A stretch of 64,000 nt of DNA, from assembly GCF_024298825.1 (NCBI RefSeq), contig NZ_CP101153.1, forward strand, positions 1,922,001 through 1,986,000, written 5' to 3'. This DNA comes from Haloglomus salinum (lineage in GTDB: Archaea > Halobacteriota > Halobacteria > Halobacteriales > Haloarculaceae). The position numbers were made by a program, and so were the translations under genes. The notes beneath the pieces are model-generated. The model worked only from the letters and a program-made list of their open reading frames with translations. It had not been told where the DNA came from and did no database searches. The first letter of the stretch is position 1. Each line of letters begins with the position of its first letter. Positions 24,995 to 33,956 of the stretch are shown here, in pieces.

Positions 24995-26272
24995 ATGTCA
25001 CGAGATACCATCCGGGAACTCGATAGACGGACGCTGCTGACACTCGCCGGGACGGCTGGCATCGCCGGCATCGCCGGCTGTTCCACCACGGATAGCGACG
25101 GTGGTGACGGCGGCGGTGGTGACGGCGGCGGTGGTGACGGTGGCGATGGCGGGAGCGGCCCGTACACCATCGGGATGATCGACTCGCTGACCGGCTCGCT
25201 GTCGGCGTTCGGCGAGCGAAACCAGCGTGGGAAGGACCTCGCGCTGGCGGCGGTCAACGAGGTCGGCCTCGACGGGCGCGAGCTGGCCATCACCGTCGAG
25301 GACTCCGAGAGCGAGAACCAGGGTGGCGTCTCCGCGGCCCAGAAGCTCGTCAACCAGGACCGGGTCCCGTTCGTCGTCGGGGCGGTCGGCTCCGGCGTGT
25401 CGCTCGCCATCTACGAGAGCGTCATCAGCGGCACCGACGTGGTCCAGCTGAGTCAGAACTCCACCGGCCTCGGGCTGACCGACTTCCCGGGCCTGCTCCG
25501 GATGTCGCCGACGGGTCGCACGCAGGCGACCGCGCTCGCGGACATCATCTCGGGCGACGGCTACGACGAGGTGGCACTCACCTACGTCAACAACAACTAC
25601 GGGTCGAGCCTCGCCGATGCCTTCAAGAACGCGTGGGACGGCGACCTCGCGTACGACAACCCCCACGACCAGGACCAGCAGTCCTACTCCGGGCTCGTCT
25701 CCGAGATGAACGGTTCGGGCGCCGACGCCTGGCTGTTCGTCACCTACCAGGCGGAGTACGCCACGATGGTCAACGAGATGTTCTCGAACGGGTACGAGCC
25801 GCAACTGTACGGCGCCGACTCCGTCTCCGGGGACAACGTCCTCGAGAACACGCCCGAGGGGAGCATGGACGGGATGAAGATCGTCGTCCCCTCCGCGCCC
25901 GTCGAGGAGCAGAACTACCAGGACTTCGCCTCCGAGTTCGAGAGCGAGTACGACGAGGCCCCGACCGCGTGGTCGGCGTACGCCTACGACTGCGTCGTGA
26001 CGGCGGCACTCTCCATCCTGGCCGCCGACGAGTTCACCGGCGCGGCCCTCTCGGAGGTCGTCCGCGAGGTGACCCGGCCGGAGGGCGAGCAGGTCACCTC
26101 CTTCGAGGCGGGTGCCGAGATCCTCGCCGACGGCGGGGGTGCGAGCGATGTCGACTACCAGGGAGTCAGCGGCCCCATCGACCTCGACGAGAACGGTGAC
26201 CCGGTCGGATTCCTGCAGATCACGGAGGTCCAGAACCACTCCTACGAGGGCATCGGCTTCATCGAAGGCTGA
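24995..26272 (+). CDS. Branched-chain-type amino acid ABC transporter, substrate-binding lipoprotein
   Basis: The 425-residue protein has a twin-arginine lipoprotein signal (LDRRTLLTLAGTAG, lipobox IAGC at about Cys30), then a Gly/Asp linker made of near-repeated GGDGGGG units. The mature domain is of the Leu/Ile/Val-binding periplasmic fold (YTIGMIDSLTGSLSAFGERN, GAVGSGVSLAIYE, VALTYVNNNYGSS). It captures the solute outside the cell and hands it to the LivH/LivM channel. The palindrome upstream and the proline dehydrogenase next door suggest proline or related amino acids as ligand. This is inference. It is the first gene of a six-gene operon. Confidence 0.88.
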   Translation: MSRDTIRELDRRTLLTLAGTAGIAGIAGCSTTDSDGGDGGGGDGGGGDGGDGGSGPYTIGMIDSLTGSLSAFGERNQRGKDLALAAVNEVGLDGRELAITVEDSESENQGGVSAAQKLVNQDRVPFVVGAVGSGVSLAIYESVISGTDVVQLSQNSTGLGLTDFPGLLRMSPTGRTQATALADIISGDGYDEVALTYVNNNYGSSLADAFKNAWDGDLAYDNPHDQDQQSYSGLVSEMNGSGADAWLFVTYQAEYATMVNEMFSNGYEPQLYGADSVSGDNVLENTPEGSMDGMKIVVPSAPVEEQNYQDFASEFESEYDEAPTAWSAYAYDCVVTAALSILAADEFTGAALSEVVREVTRPEGEQVTSFEAGAEILADGGGASDVDYQGVSGPIDLDENGDPVGFLQITEVQNHSYEGIGFIEG

Positions 26273-26278
26273 AGGGGA

Positions 26279-27220
26279 ATGGTGCTCGACCTACTCGCCA
26301 ACGGGCTGGTGTACAGCAGCATCATCGTGCTGGGGAGCATCGGGCTCTCGCTGGTGTACAGCATCGCCGACTTCGCCAACTTCGCCCACGGCGACACGAT
26401 GACCGTCGGTGCCTACTCGGCGCTGGTCACGTTCGGTGCGGTCGGCGGTCTCGGTGGCGCGATACTCGGACTCCCGTTCGGGTTCTTCGTCGCGCTGGTC
26501 GTCGGTATCGCGATGGCCGCCGTCGTCGCCGTCGTCACGGAGAAGGTCGTCTACGAAGGCCTGGACGTCGGGTCCATCGGCCTGCTCATCACCTCCATCG
26601 GCATCGCCTTCGTCTACCGGGCGGTCATCCAGATGGGGTTCAGCTCCGACTTCACTCGCTACGACATCCAGGCACTCCGACCCATCGAGGCACTCCTGCC
26701 GTACGGTGTCCGGGTCACGGAGCACGACGTGGCCATCTTCGTCTCGGCGGTCGTGCTGGTGACGGGGCTCCACGTCCTGTTGCAGTACACCGACCTCGGG
26801 CGGAAGATGCGCGCGATGGCGGACAATCCCGACCTCGCGCGGGTCAGTGGCATCCGGACCGACCGCGTGAAGCTGTGGACCTGGGTCATCGGCGCCGGGT
26901 TGGCCGGCGCCGGTGGCGTGTTCCTCGGCCTCTACGGCCGGCTGGGTCCGCGGATGGGGTTCGACCTGCTGCTGGTCATCTTCGCGGCCGTCATCCTCGG
27001 CGGCATCGGGTCGGTGTACGGCGCGATGCTGGGCGGAGTGCTCATCGGGATGGTGAACCAGCTGACACCGCTCCTCTCGGGCGTCGGCGCTCTGGTCCCG
27101 ATGGTGCCCGACGGCTGGGGCATCGGTCTCGAGTACGCGAACGCTCTTGCGTTCCTCATCATGGTGGTCGTGCTGCTGTTCCGTCCCACCGGCATCGCCG
27201 GGGACGGGGAGGGGACCTGA
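26279..27220 (+). CDS. livH: Branched-chain-type amino acid ABC transporter permease (LivH-like)
   Basis: The 313-residue protein has about 8-9 hydrophobic helices. The start ATG is 6 bases after the receptor stop. LivH signatures include GLSLVYSIADFANFAHGD, GLLITSIGIAFVYRAVIQ, the cytoplasmic GRKMRAMADNPDLARVSGI (ATPase contact) and LVIFAAVILGGIGSVYGA. It forms one half of the membrane channel with LivM. Confidence 0.92.
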   Translation: MVLDLLANGLVYSSIIVLGSIGLSLVYSIADFANFAHGDTMTVGAYSALVTFGAVGGLGGAILGLPFGFFVALVVGIAMAAVVAVVTEKVVYEGLDVGSIGLLITSIGIAFVYRAVIQMGFSSDFTRYDIQALRPIEALLPYGVRVTEHDVAIFVSAVVLVTGLHVLLQYTDLGRKMRAMADNPDLARVSGIRTDRVKLWTWVIGAGLAGAGGVFLGLYGRLGPRMGFDLLLVIFAAVILGGIGSVYGAMLGGVLIGMVNQLTPLLSGVGALVPMVPDGWGIGLEYANALAFLIMVVVLLFRPTGIAGDGEGT

Positions 27221-27221
27221 G

Positions 27222-28400
27222 ATGTCGGTCCTCTCCGACCCGAAGGGGTACTGGGCGGACCTGACGCGGGCCGAACAGGGCGTGCTGGCGTTCGTCCTCG
27301 GGTTCGCGCTCCTGCTGCTCCTGGGGCTGCTCACCGGTGGCATCGGGCCGTCGTACTTCCTGTTCCTCGTCGGGCTGGCCGGGATGTACGCGCTGCTCTC
27401 GTTCGGGCTGAACGCCCAGTGGGGCTACTCCGGACTCATCAACTTCAGCGTCGCCGCCTTCTTCGGCATCGGCGCGTACGGCACCGCGCTGGCGAGCGCG
27501 AGCTCGTCGCCGCTGGCCGGGGGCATCCCGCCCATCGTCGGGCTGTTCGTCGCGCTCGCGCTCGCGGGCATCCTGGCACTGTGCATCGGCATCCCCACCC
27601 TGCGCCTGCGGGCCGATTACCTCGCCATCGCCTCCATCGGCCTGGCGGAGGTCGTCCGCATCATCATCCTGAACGAAGGGTGGCTGACCAACGGGAGCGC
27701 CGGGGTCCGTGGCATCCCGGGCTTCTTCGAGGGCTGGCCGGTGCTGGAGACGTTCCCGGAGACGATGCCGGGTGTCATCGTCAGCTTCCTCCCCGGTCCG
27801 GACATCGTGCTGGGGACGCCGTTCTGGCGGGCACTCCTGAACGTAGCGCTCGTGCTCACGCTCGTGGGCATCTGCTATCTCGTCCTGCGGCGGGTCCACC
27901 GCTCCCCCTGGGGACGCGTCCTGCGGACCATCCGCTCGGACGAGGACGCCGCCCGCGCGCTGGGGAAGAACACCTACTCGTACAAGATGCAGGCGTTCGT
28001 CCTCGGGAGCCTCATCATGGCGCTGGCGGGCGTGTTCTACGCCCACCTGAACCTGTACGTGGGCCCCGGCGACCTCAACCCCATCACGACGTTCTACGTC
28101 TGGGTCGCGGTCATCCTGGGCGGCAGCGGCTCGAACCGCGGGGCACTGTTCGGCGGCTTCGTCATCGTCGCCATCCAGCAGGGGACCCGGTTCCTCAACG
28201 AGTTCGCGTGGATTCCGGTCGACGTGGCGCCGCTGCGGCTGCTGCTCATCGGCGTGCTCATCGTCCTGCTGATGCGGTTCCGCCCGCAGGGCGTGCTGCC
28301 GCCACAGCGCGAACTCATCTGGTCCAGCGTCGTCGACGACGCCCCGTCCCAGCCGGACCGTGGCGTCCGCGGGAGCAAGGCGGGTGAGAGCGATGACTGA
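27222..28400 (+). CDS. livM: Branched-chain-type amino acid ABC transporter permease (LivM-like)
   Basis: The 392-residue protein starts at the ATG at 27222, one base after the livH stop. About 10 helices are present. LivM features: LSFGLNAQWGYSGLINFSVA, RLRADYLAIASIGLAEVVRI, the loop GRVLRTIRSDEDAARALGKN (ATPase contact) and TFYVWVAVILGGSGSNRGA. Its C-terminal tail is soluble and acidic. It pairs with LivH. The last 8 bases overlap livG. Confidence 0.92.
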   Translation: MSVLSDPKGYWADLTRAEQGVLAFVLGFALLLLLGLLTGGIGPSYFLFLVGLAGMYALLSFGLNAQWGYSGLINFSVAAFFGIGAYGTALASASSSPLAGGIPPIVGLFVALALAGILALCIGIPTLRLRADYLAIASIGLAEVVRIIILNEGWLTNGSAGVRGIPGFFEGWPVLETFPETMPGVIVSFLPGPDIVLGTPFWRALLNVALVLTLVGICYLVLRRVHRSPWGRVLRTIRSDEDAARALGKNTYSYKMQAFVLGSLIMALAGVFYAHLNLYVGPGDLNPITTFYVWVAVILGGSGSNRGALFGGFVIVAIQQGTRFLNEFAWIPVDVAPLRLLLIGVLIVLLMRFRPQGVLPPQRELIWSSVVDDAPSQPDRGVRGSKAGESDD

Positions 28401-29268
28401 ACCACGGGACTCCGAATCGGAGTCGGCGGGCGACCCCACATCGGCGGCCGCGGCGGCGACCCAGACCGAGTCGCCCGCGTCGCCCCGGTCCGGGGCCGAC
28501 CGCTCGAAGGAGGACGTGGTGCTGGAGGCCCACGACCTCGTGAAGGCGTTCGGCGCGCTCGTCGCGACCGACCACGCCACCTTCCAGGTCGAGCGCGGCA
28601 CCATCACCGGCCTCATCGGCCCGAACGGGGCCGGCAAGTCGACGCTGTTCAACCTCGTCTCGGGCTTCTACGAGCCCGATTCGGGCCACGTCGAGGTGAA
28701 CGGCACCGACGTGACCGACCTCGAACCGTACGAGATTGCCGACCACGGCCTGATACGGACGTTCCAGACCCCGCGCAAGCTGGAGGGGATGACCGTCCGC
28801 GAGGCGATGCTGGTCGGGCCACAGAACCAGCCCGGCGAGTCGTTCGTGAAGCTGTTCACGTCGACCGACGAGGTCCGCGAGCACGAGACACGGAACCTCG
28901 CGGACGTCGAGCGCATCCTCGGCGAGTTCGAGATCGACCACCTGGCGACCCAGCCGGCGACGAAGATATCCGGCGGGCAGATGAAGCTGGTCGAGCTGGC
29001 CCGCGCGATGCTGGCCGAGCCGGACATCCTGCTGCTGGACGAGCCGGCCGCCGGGGTCAACCCCACCCTGCGGAAGAAGCTCGCCGAGCAGATCCGCCGA
29101 CTCCACGACCAGGGCACGACCTTCCTCCTCATCGAGCACGATATGGAGTTCGTGATGAGCCTCGCGGACCCGGTCATCGTGCTGGACCGCGGGAGCGTCC
29201 TGATGGAGGGGACGCCCGACGAGGTCCAGACCGACGACAGAGTCATCGACGCGTATCTCGGAGGCTGA
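28393..29268 (+). CDS. livG: Branched-chain-type amino acid ABC transporter ATP-binding protein (LivG-like)
   Basis: The 291-residue ATPase starts at the ATG at 28393, overlapping livM by 8 bases. An acidic, Ser/Ala-rich extension of about 40 residues precedes the fold. Motifs: Walker A GPNGAGKST (about residue 76), signature ISGGQMK, Walker B ILLLDEPAAGVNP, switch His in LIEHDMEF. The LivG-type insertion with LIRTFQTPRKLEGMTV is present. It energises uptake with LivF. Confidence 0.92.
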   Translation: MTEPRDSESESAGDPTSAAAAATQTESPASPRSGADRSKEDVVLEAHDLVKAFGALVATDHATFQVERGTITGLIGPNGAGKSTLFNLVSGFYEPDSGHVEVNGTDVTDLEPYEIADHGLIRTFQTPRKLEGMTVREAMLVGPQNQPGESFVKLFTSTDEVREHETRNLADVERILGEFEIDHLATQPATKISGGQMKLVELARAMLAEPDILLLDEPAAGVNPTLRKKLAEQIRRLHDQGTTFLLIEHDMEFVMSLADPVIVLDRGSVLMEGTPDEVQTDDRVIDAYLGG

Positions 29269-29270
29269 CC

Positions 29271-30089
29271 ATGAGCGAGAATCCACCCACGAACGCGGAC
29301 GCGGACGGAACCGCCACGGGCGCCGAGGCGGCGTCCACGACCAGCGACGGGGCCGGCACGAGCGCCGGGACCGGTGACACGGAGCCCGTCGTCGAGGTGT
29401 CGGGCGTCGACAGCGGCTACGGCGAGGTACAGGTGCTGGACGACTGCTCGCTCCACCTCGGTCCCGAGGAGATCGTCTGTCTCATCGGGCCGAACGGTGC
29501 CGGGAAGTCGACGGTCCTCAAGACGGTGTTCGGGATGCTGACCCCGTGGGACGGGACGGTCACCTACCACGGCGACGATATCGGTGGGATGGCGCCCGAG
29601 GACATCGTCCGGATCGGCATCGGCTACGTCCCCCAAACTGACAACGTGTTCGGCTCGCTCACCATCGACGAGAACCTCAGGATGGGCGGCGTCGCCCGCA
29701 AGGGCGGGCTGGACGAGGTCATCGGACGGCTGTACGACCGGTTCCCGCTCCTCGACGACAAGCGGGAGGCGAAGGCCCGAACGCTCTCGGGCGGCCAGCG
29801 CCAGGTGCTGGCGTTCGCCCGGGCGCTGGTGATGGAGCCCGATGTGCTCCTCATCGACGAGCCCTCCGCGGGGCTGGCGCCCAACACCGCACAGGAGGTG
29901 TTCGGCCACGTCCAGGCCGTCAACGACCTCGACACGGCCATCCTGATGGTTGAGCAGAACGCCAAGGAGGGCCTGGCCATCTCCGACCGCGGCTACGTCC
30001 TCGACCAGGGGACGGTCCGGTTCGAGGACCGCGCCGACCAGTTGCTCGACAACGACGAGGTCGGGCGGCTCTACCTCGGCGGAGCGTGA
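29271..30089 (+). CDS. livF: Branched-chain-type amino acid ABC transporter ATP-binding protein (LivF-like)
   Basis: The 272-residue ATPase follows livG by two bases. A 35-residue low-complexity N-terminal tail leads to VSGVDSGYGEVQVLDDCSL. Motifs: Walker A GPNGAGKST, GYVPQTDNVFGSLTIDENL, signature LSGGQRQ, Walker B VLLIDEPSAGLAP, switch region MVEQNAKEGL. These are typical of LivF. Confidence 0.92.
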   Translation: MSENPPTNADADGTATGAEAASTTSDGAGTSAGTGDTEPVVEVSGVDSGYGEVQVLDDCSLHLGPEEIVCLIGPNGAGKSTVLKTVFGMLTPWDGTVTYHGDDIGGMAPEDIVRIGIGYVPQTDNVFGSLTIDENLRMGGVARKGGLDEVIGRLYDRFPLLDDKREAKARTLSGGQRQVLAFARALVMEPDVLLIDEPSAGLAPNTAQEVFGHVQAVNDLDTAILMVEQNAKEGLAISDRGYVLDQGTVRFEDRADQLLDNDEVGRLYLGGA

Positions 30090-31021
30090 CGGCGCTCGGA
30101 CGCTACGCCTTCGCTCTCGCTCCGCTCGCCGCCGCCGCGCTCTGGGGCGGGATGTACGTCGTCAGCAAGTGGAGCTTCGAGTTCGTCCCGCCGGTCACGC
30201 TCGGCTTCCTCCGGGTCGCGCTCGGCGGTGTCGCGCTGTGGCTCGGGCTCCGGGCCGTCACTCTGCTGCGTCCCGGTAGCCACTCGGGGGTCGACCGGGC
30301 CGACTGGCCGGGCGTCGTCGAACTCGGCGGCTGGGTGGCGCTCACCATCGCCACCCAGTTCCTCGGGACGCACCTGACGAACGCGAGCCAGGGGTCGCTG
30401 CTGACCGTCCTGACGCCGGTGTTCGTGGTCGTCCTCGGCGCGACGCTGCTCGGCGAGGGCGTCACACGGCTGAAGGCCGCCGGTACTGGCCTGGCGGGGG
30501 TCGGCACCGTGGTCGTCCTCGCCGGCCAGTACGAACTCGCGGCCGTCGCAGCCGGCAACGCCGCCGGTGTCGGCCTGCTCGTCCTCGCGAGCCTCGCGTG
30601 GGCCGGCTACACCGTCCGGGGCGTGGCCGTCGTCCGGCGCTACTCCGCGCTGACTGCGGCCACGTACTCCACTCTCGCGGCGATACCCATGCTGGGGCTG
30701 CTGGCCGCCGCCGAGCTGTGGTATCTCGGGCAGGGGGTCGGCACCATCCCGGTGCGCCCGGCGGCCCTGCTCGCGGTTGCGTATCTGGGGCTGGCCGCGA
30801 CCGCGGCCGCGTGGTATCTCTGGTACAAGGGCCTGGAGTTCGTCCCGTCGGGGACCGTCGCGGTCTTCTTCTTCGTCCAGCCGGTCGTCGGCAGCGCGCT
30901 GGGCGCGGCCCTGCTCGGCGAGCAGGTCGGCCCCGGCTTCCTCGCCGGTGGCGCGCTCATCGGGGCCGGCGTGTGGGTCGTGAGCCGGGACCGCGGCGCC
31001 GGTCGCGGGTCGAGCCGGTGA
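30086..31021 (+). CDS. EamA/DMT-family transporter
   Basis: The 311-residue protein starts at a GTG overlapping the livF stop by 4 bases, so it is translationally coupled and belongs to the operon. Ten hydrophobic segments form two EamA repeats. Each has the GG-x-x-x-x-x-(K/G) type helix 1 (LWGGMYVVSKWSFEFVPPV; VAYLGLAATAAAWYLWYKGL) and a closing VQPVVGSALGAALLGEQV. DMT exporters often remove amino acids or metabolites, so here it may vent excess solute brought in by the Liv-like importer. This is inferred from context. Confidence 0.85.
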   Translation: MTALGRYAFALAPLAAAALWGGMYVVSKWSFEFVPPVTLGFLRVALGGVALWLGLRAVTLLRPGSHSGVDRADWPGVVELGGWVALTIATQFLGTHLTNASQGSLLTVLTPVFVVVLGATLLGEGVTRLKAAGTGLAGVGTVVVLAGQYELAAVAAGNAAGVGLLVLASLAWAGYTVRGVAVVRRYSALTAATYSTLAAIPMLGLLAAAELWYLGQGVGTIPVRPAALLAVAYLGLAATAAAWYLWYKGLEFVPSGTVAVFFFVQPVVGSALGAALLGEQVGPGFLAGGALIGAGVWVVSRDRGAGRGSSR

Positions 31022-31182
31022 CGCACGGCCGACCGGGGCCGACATCTTCAGCAGGGCTCGATTCGTGTTCGGAAAAAAGCCAAACAGGTGTTGAAATTCT
31101 GATATTATTGAGGTAGCTCAGAGTTTCAGAAGTTGTGGGCAGTTTTGTAAAGATATCTGGGATTCTATCGGCGTCCCAGCCG

Positions 31183-33354
31183 TCAGAAGGTCGCCCGTTC
31201 GAGGAGCCGCCGCAGGAACGGCGGGCGGCGCGACTCGTGGGGGTAGACAGTGACCGTGGTACAGCCCGGGCTGGGGGCGACCGGCCGGTCGTCGAACAGG
31301 GCGTCCCGGACCCCGCCGTCGGACCGCCCTCGTACCAGCAGGTCGGGGGTCGTCGCCCGACCGCCGTCCGTGCGGGTGGTCGCGTCGTGGACCGGAACGC
31401 GGAGCAGTTCCGAGAGCTCCGTCCGGTAGTCCTCGACGGTCCGCCGCCGCTCGTCGGTCGACTCGTCGGCGGGGTACCACAGCGAGACCGACCCCTCGCC
31501 GGCGGCCGCGACGGCCCCGGCCACGCTCACCGCCAGCGGCGGATACGGGGGCGTCCCGGAGAGGACGACCGCCTCGGCCCCGTCGTAGCCGAGGTTGTCG
31601 ACCAGCAGTACGTCACAGGGGGCGTGCCGGACGACCCAGTCGATGGGGTCGCCGAGCAGCCGCGAGCGGAGCCGGAGCGGCTCGTGCTCGGCGACGACCG
31701 TGTCGACGCCGCGGTCCGCAGCGAAATTGACGACCGCGTGTTTGGTGTCGTGGCTGACGACCTCGTCGGCCTCGACCGCGACGCCGAGGTCGTCGGCCAG
31801 CGACGCCATCCGGGCCTCGAACGACCGGTCGGCCGCCGACTGGGCGGCCGCCTCCTCGGTCAGCGGCAGCTGGTCGGGAACCTCCTGGAACCGGACGGCG
31901 ACGACACGGCCGTCGTCGGGCCGGACCAGGTCGGCGGCCAGCCGGACGAGCGCGCGCTCGCGGTCGGGGTCGCCCGCTTTCGTCAGCGCGACCAGCACCT
32001 CGCGGCGCCCCTCGTCCATGGTGGACTCGACCTCGGTGAGCGACTCGCGGCCGACCTGCCGGCGGATGGCGTCGGTCGCGGCGCCCTCCCGGCTGACCCG
32101 CGGCCGGACGTAGACGAGGTACCAGGCGATGCTCCCGAGGGTGATGACCACGGCCCCCGCGAGTGCGATGGTCCCCATCTGGGTGAGCAGGCCCAGCCCC
32201 GTGACGACGCCGAACAGCTGTACCCAGGGGTAGAGCGGCGACGTGAACTCCGGCTCGTAGGCCGTGCTCCCCTCGCGGAACGCGATCACCGCGAGGTTGA
32301 TCATCGCGAACACGAGAATCTGGAAGGCGCTGGCCAGCTTCGCGATCTCCATGATGGGGACGAACGCGATGAGCACCAGCAGCACCGCGCCCGTGAGGGT
32401 GATGGCGTTGACGGGGGTGCCGAAGCGCTCGCTGACGGCCGACAGCGACGGCGGGGCCAGCTTGTCCCGGCTCATCGCGAGCGGGTAGCGCGACGAGGAG
32501 AGGATGCCAGCGTTGGCCGTCGAGACCAGCGCGAGGACGGCCGCGAGGATGACCGCCACCACGCCCGCCTGCCCGAGGGTGGCCTCGGCAGCGACCGCGA
32601 CCGGGGTCAGCGACCCGGCGACGCTACCGGGGTCGGTCACGCCCACGAGGACCGCCACGATGACCACGTACAGAACCGTCGTGAACGCGAGCGAGCCGAG
32701 GATGCCCAGCGGGATGTTCCGCCCGGGGTCCTCGACCTCCTCGGCGACGCTGGCGACCTTGGTGACGCCGGCGTAGGAGACGAAGACGAGGCCGGTCGCG
32801 GCGAGCAGCCCGCCGATACCGGCATCGAAGAAGCCGGCGTAGTTGGCCGACTGGACCGCGGGGGCGCTCCCGGCGGCGAACCAGCCCAGTGCCGCCAGCA
32901 TCACGACCACGATGGCGAGCTGGAGCCGCCCGGTCTGTTTCGCCCCGAAGACGTTCACGAGGATGAGGAGCGCCGCCAGCCCCAGCGCGACCGGCTGCAG
33001 CGGCAGGTCGACCAGCAAGAGCAGGTACGGGACGCCCCCGACGAGCGCGAGCGCGCCCTTGAACGACAGCGAGAACCACGTTCCCACGCCGGCGATAGTT
33101 CCGAGCAGTGGGCCCATCCCGCGCTCGATGTAGATGTACGTGCCGCCGGCCTCGGGCATCGCCGTGGCCATCTCCGACTTCGAGAGCGCCGCTGGCACCA
33201 CGAGCAGCCCGGCCAGCGCGTACGCGACGATGACGAGCGGCCCGGCGAGGCCCAGCGCGAGCGCCGGCAGGATGAAGATACCGCTGCCGATCATCGCGCC
33301 GATGCTGATGGCCAGCACCGAGGGCAGCCCGAGGTCCCGTTCCAGCTCCTTCAT
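31183..33354 (-). CDS. APC-family amino acid transporter with C-terminal USP domains
   Basis: The 723-residue protein starts at the ATG at 33354 (MKELERDLGLPSVLAISIGA), overlapping the TrkA-like gene by 4 bases. Residues 1-430 have 12 helices of the amino acid-polyamine-cation superfamily, with the helix-1 unwound motif IGAMIGSGIF and the helix-6 region FVSYAGVTKVASVAEEVEDP. Residues about 470-720 are soluble and hold one or two universal-stress-protein-like domains (VALTKAGDPDRERALVRLA, VAEHEPLRLRSRLLGDPID, CDVLLVDNLGYDGAEAVVLS). Such fusions are typical of haloarchaea. The solute is unknown. Confidence 0.87.
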   Translation of the reverse strand: MKELERDLGLPSVLAISIGAMIGSGIFILPALALGLAGPLVIVAYALAGLLVVPAALSKSEMATAMPEAGGTYIYIERGMGPLLGTIAGVGTWFSLSFKGALALVGGVPYLLLLVDLPLQPVALGLAALLILVNVFGAKQTGRLQLAIVVVMLAALGWFAAGSAPAVQSANYAGFFDAGIGGLLAATGLVFVSYAGVTKVASVAEEVEDPGRNIPLGILGSLAFTTVLYVVIVAVLVGVTDPGSVAGSLTPVAVAAEATLGQAGVVAVILAAVLALVSTANAGILSSSRYPLAMSRDKLAPPSLSAVSERFGTPVNAITLTGAVLLVLIAFVPIMEIAKLASAFQILVFAMINLAVIAFREGSTAYEPEFTSPLYPWVQLFGVVTGLGLLTQMGTIALAGAVVITLGSIAWYLVYVRPRVSREGAATDAIRRQVGRESLTEVESTMDEGRREVLVALTKAGDPDRERALVRLAADLVRPDDGRVVAVRFQEVPDQLPLTEEAAAQSAADRSFEARMASLADDLGVAVEADEVVSHDTKHAVVNFAADRGVDTVVAEHEPLRLRSRLLGDPIDWVVRHAPCDVLLVDNLGYDGAEAVVLSGTPPYPPLAVSVAGAVAAAGEGSVSLWYPADESTDERRRTVEDYRTELSELLRVPVHDATTRTDGGRATTPDLLVRGRSDGGVRDALFDDRPVAPSPGCTTVTVYPHESRRPPFLRRLLERATF

Positions 33355-33758
33355 AGCTCCCCGATCACCGTCCTGGTGAGTGCCGAGGTCACACAGACCG
33401 GGTCGTGTCCGGCCGCCGCGAACGGCGCCAGCCGGACCGGGTCGTGGACGAGCACGAGTATCCGGTCGGTGCCGAACCGGGTGCCGATCCGCTGTGCGAG
33501 CAGGAGGTTGCGACTGTCCGAGCGGGTCGCCACCACGACCGTCGACGCCGCCGCCAGCGCGTCGTCGTCGTCGAACGCCGAGAGTGGGTCGTCGCCCGCG
33601 TCGTCCGCGTCCGCCGTCGCGTCGACCAGCTCGACGCTGTGCCCGTCTGCGCGGAGCTGGTCGGCGACGGCGGCGCCGACAGCGCCGCCCAGTACGCAGT
33701 ACTCGCTCGATTCCGCCTCCTCGGTCCGGCCACCGCCGGTGGGTCGGCTGAGACTCAT
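33351..33758 (-). CDS. TrkA-N-like nucleotide-binding protein
   Basis: The 135-residue protein reads EYCVLGGAVGAAVADQLRAD, ELVDATADADD, STVVVATRSDSRNLLLAQRI, then RILVLVHDPVRLAPFAAAGH. This is a Rossmann-like RCK/TrkA-N half-domain of the kind that regulates ion or solute channels. The first Gly of the usual GxGxxG is retained only loosely (GGAVGAAVA). ATGA overlap with the APC transporter gene implies coupled translation and a joint complex. A TATA-like TAGTTTATGC lies 64-74 bases upstream. Confidence 0.75.
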   Translation of the reverse strand: MSLSRPTGGGRTEEAESSEYCVLGGAVGAAVADQLRADGHSVELVDATADADDAGDDPLSAFDDDDALAAASTVVVATRSDSRNLLLAQRIGTRFGTDRILVLVHDPVRLAPFAAAGHDPVCVTSALTRTVIGEL

Positions 33759-33840
33759 GATGGGTGTGGGTGTCCCGCGAGCGTTGCCCGCGGGGGCTAC
33801 TCGACGTTAGATGACGGAAGTGCATAAACTAGCGGATTGA

Positions 33841-33857
33841 AATGACGGATTGTCATT
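33841..33857. promoter_or_regulatory. Perfect 17-bp inverted repeat, putative AsnC/Lrp site
   Basis: AATGAC (33841-33846) and GTCATT (33852-33857) flank GGATT in the divergent region between the TrkA/APC operon and the Lrp/AsnC regulator. Lrp-type dimers bind sites of this size. Confidence 0.6.
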
Positions 33858-33956
33858 CAAAAGCTACAAAATGCTCGTACTGTCTTCGAGCATCCGTCGG
33901 TCGTCGCGGGCCTCCGGCGGAAACACTGATACGGGATGCGGGCCCGCAGGGGAAGC

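Noticed and set aside
31135-33810. 891-codon plus-strand open frame
   Set aside because: Shadow of the APC transporter caused by GC-rich codons; the product is a charged, repetitive string without motifs.
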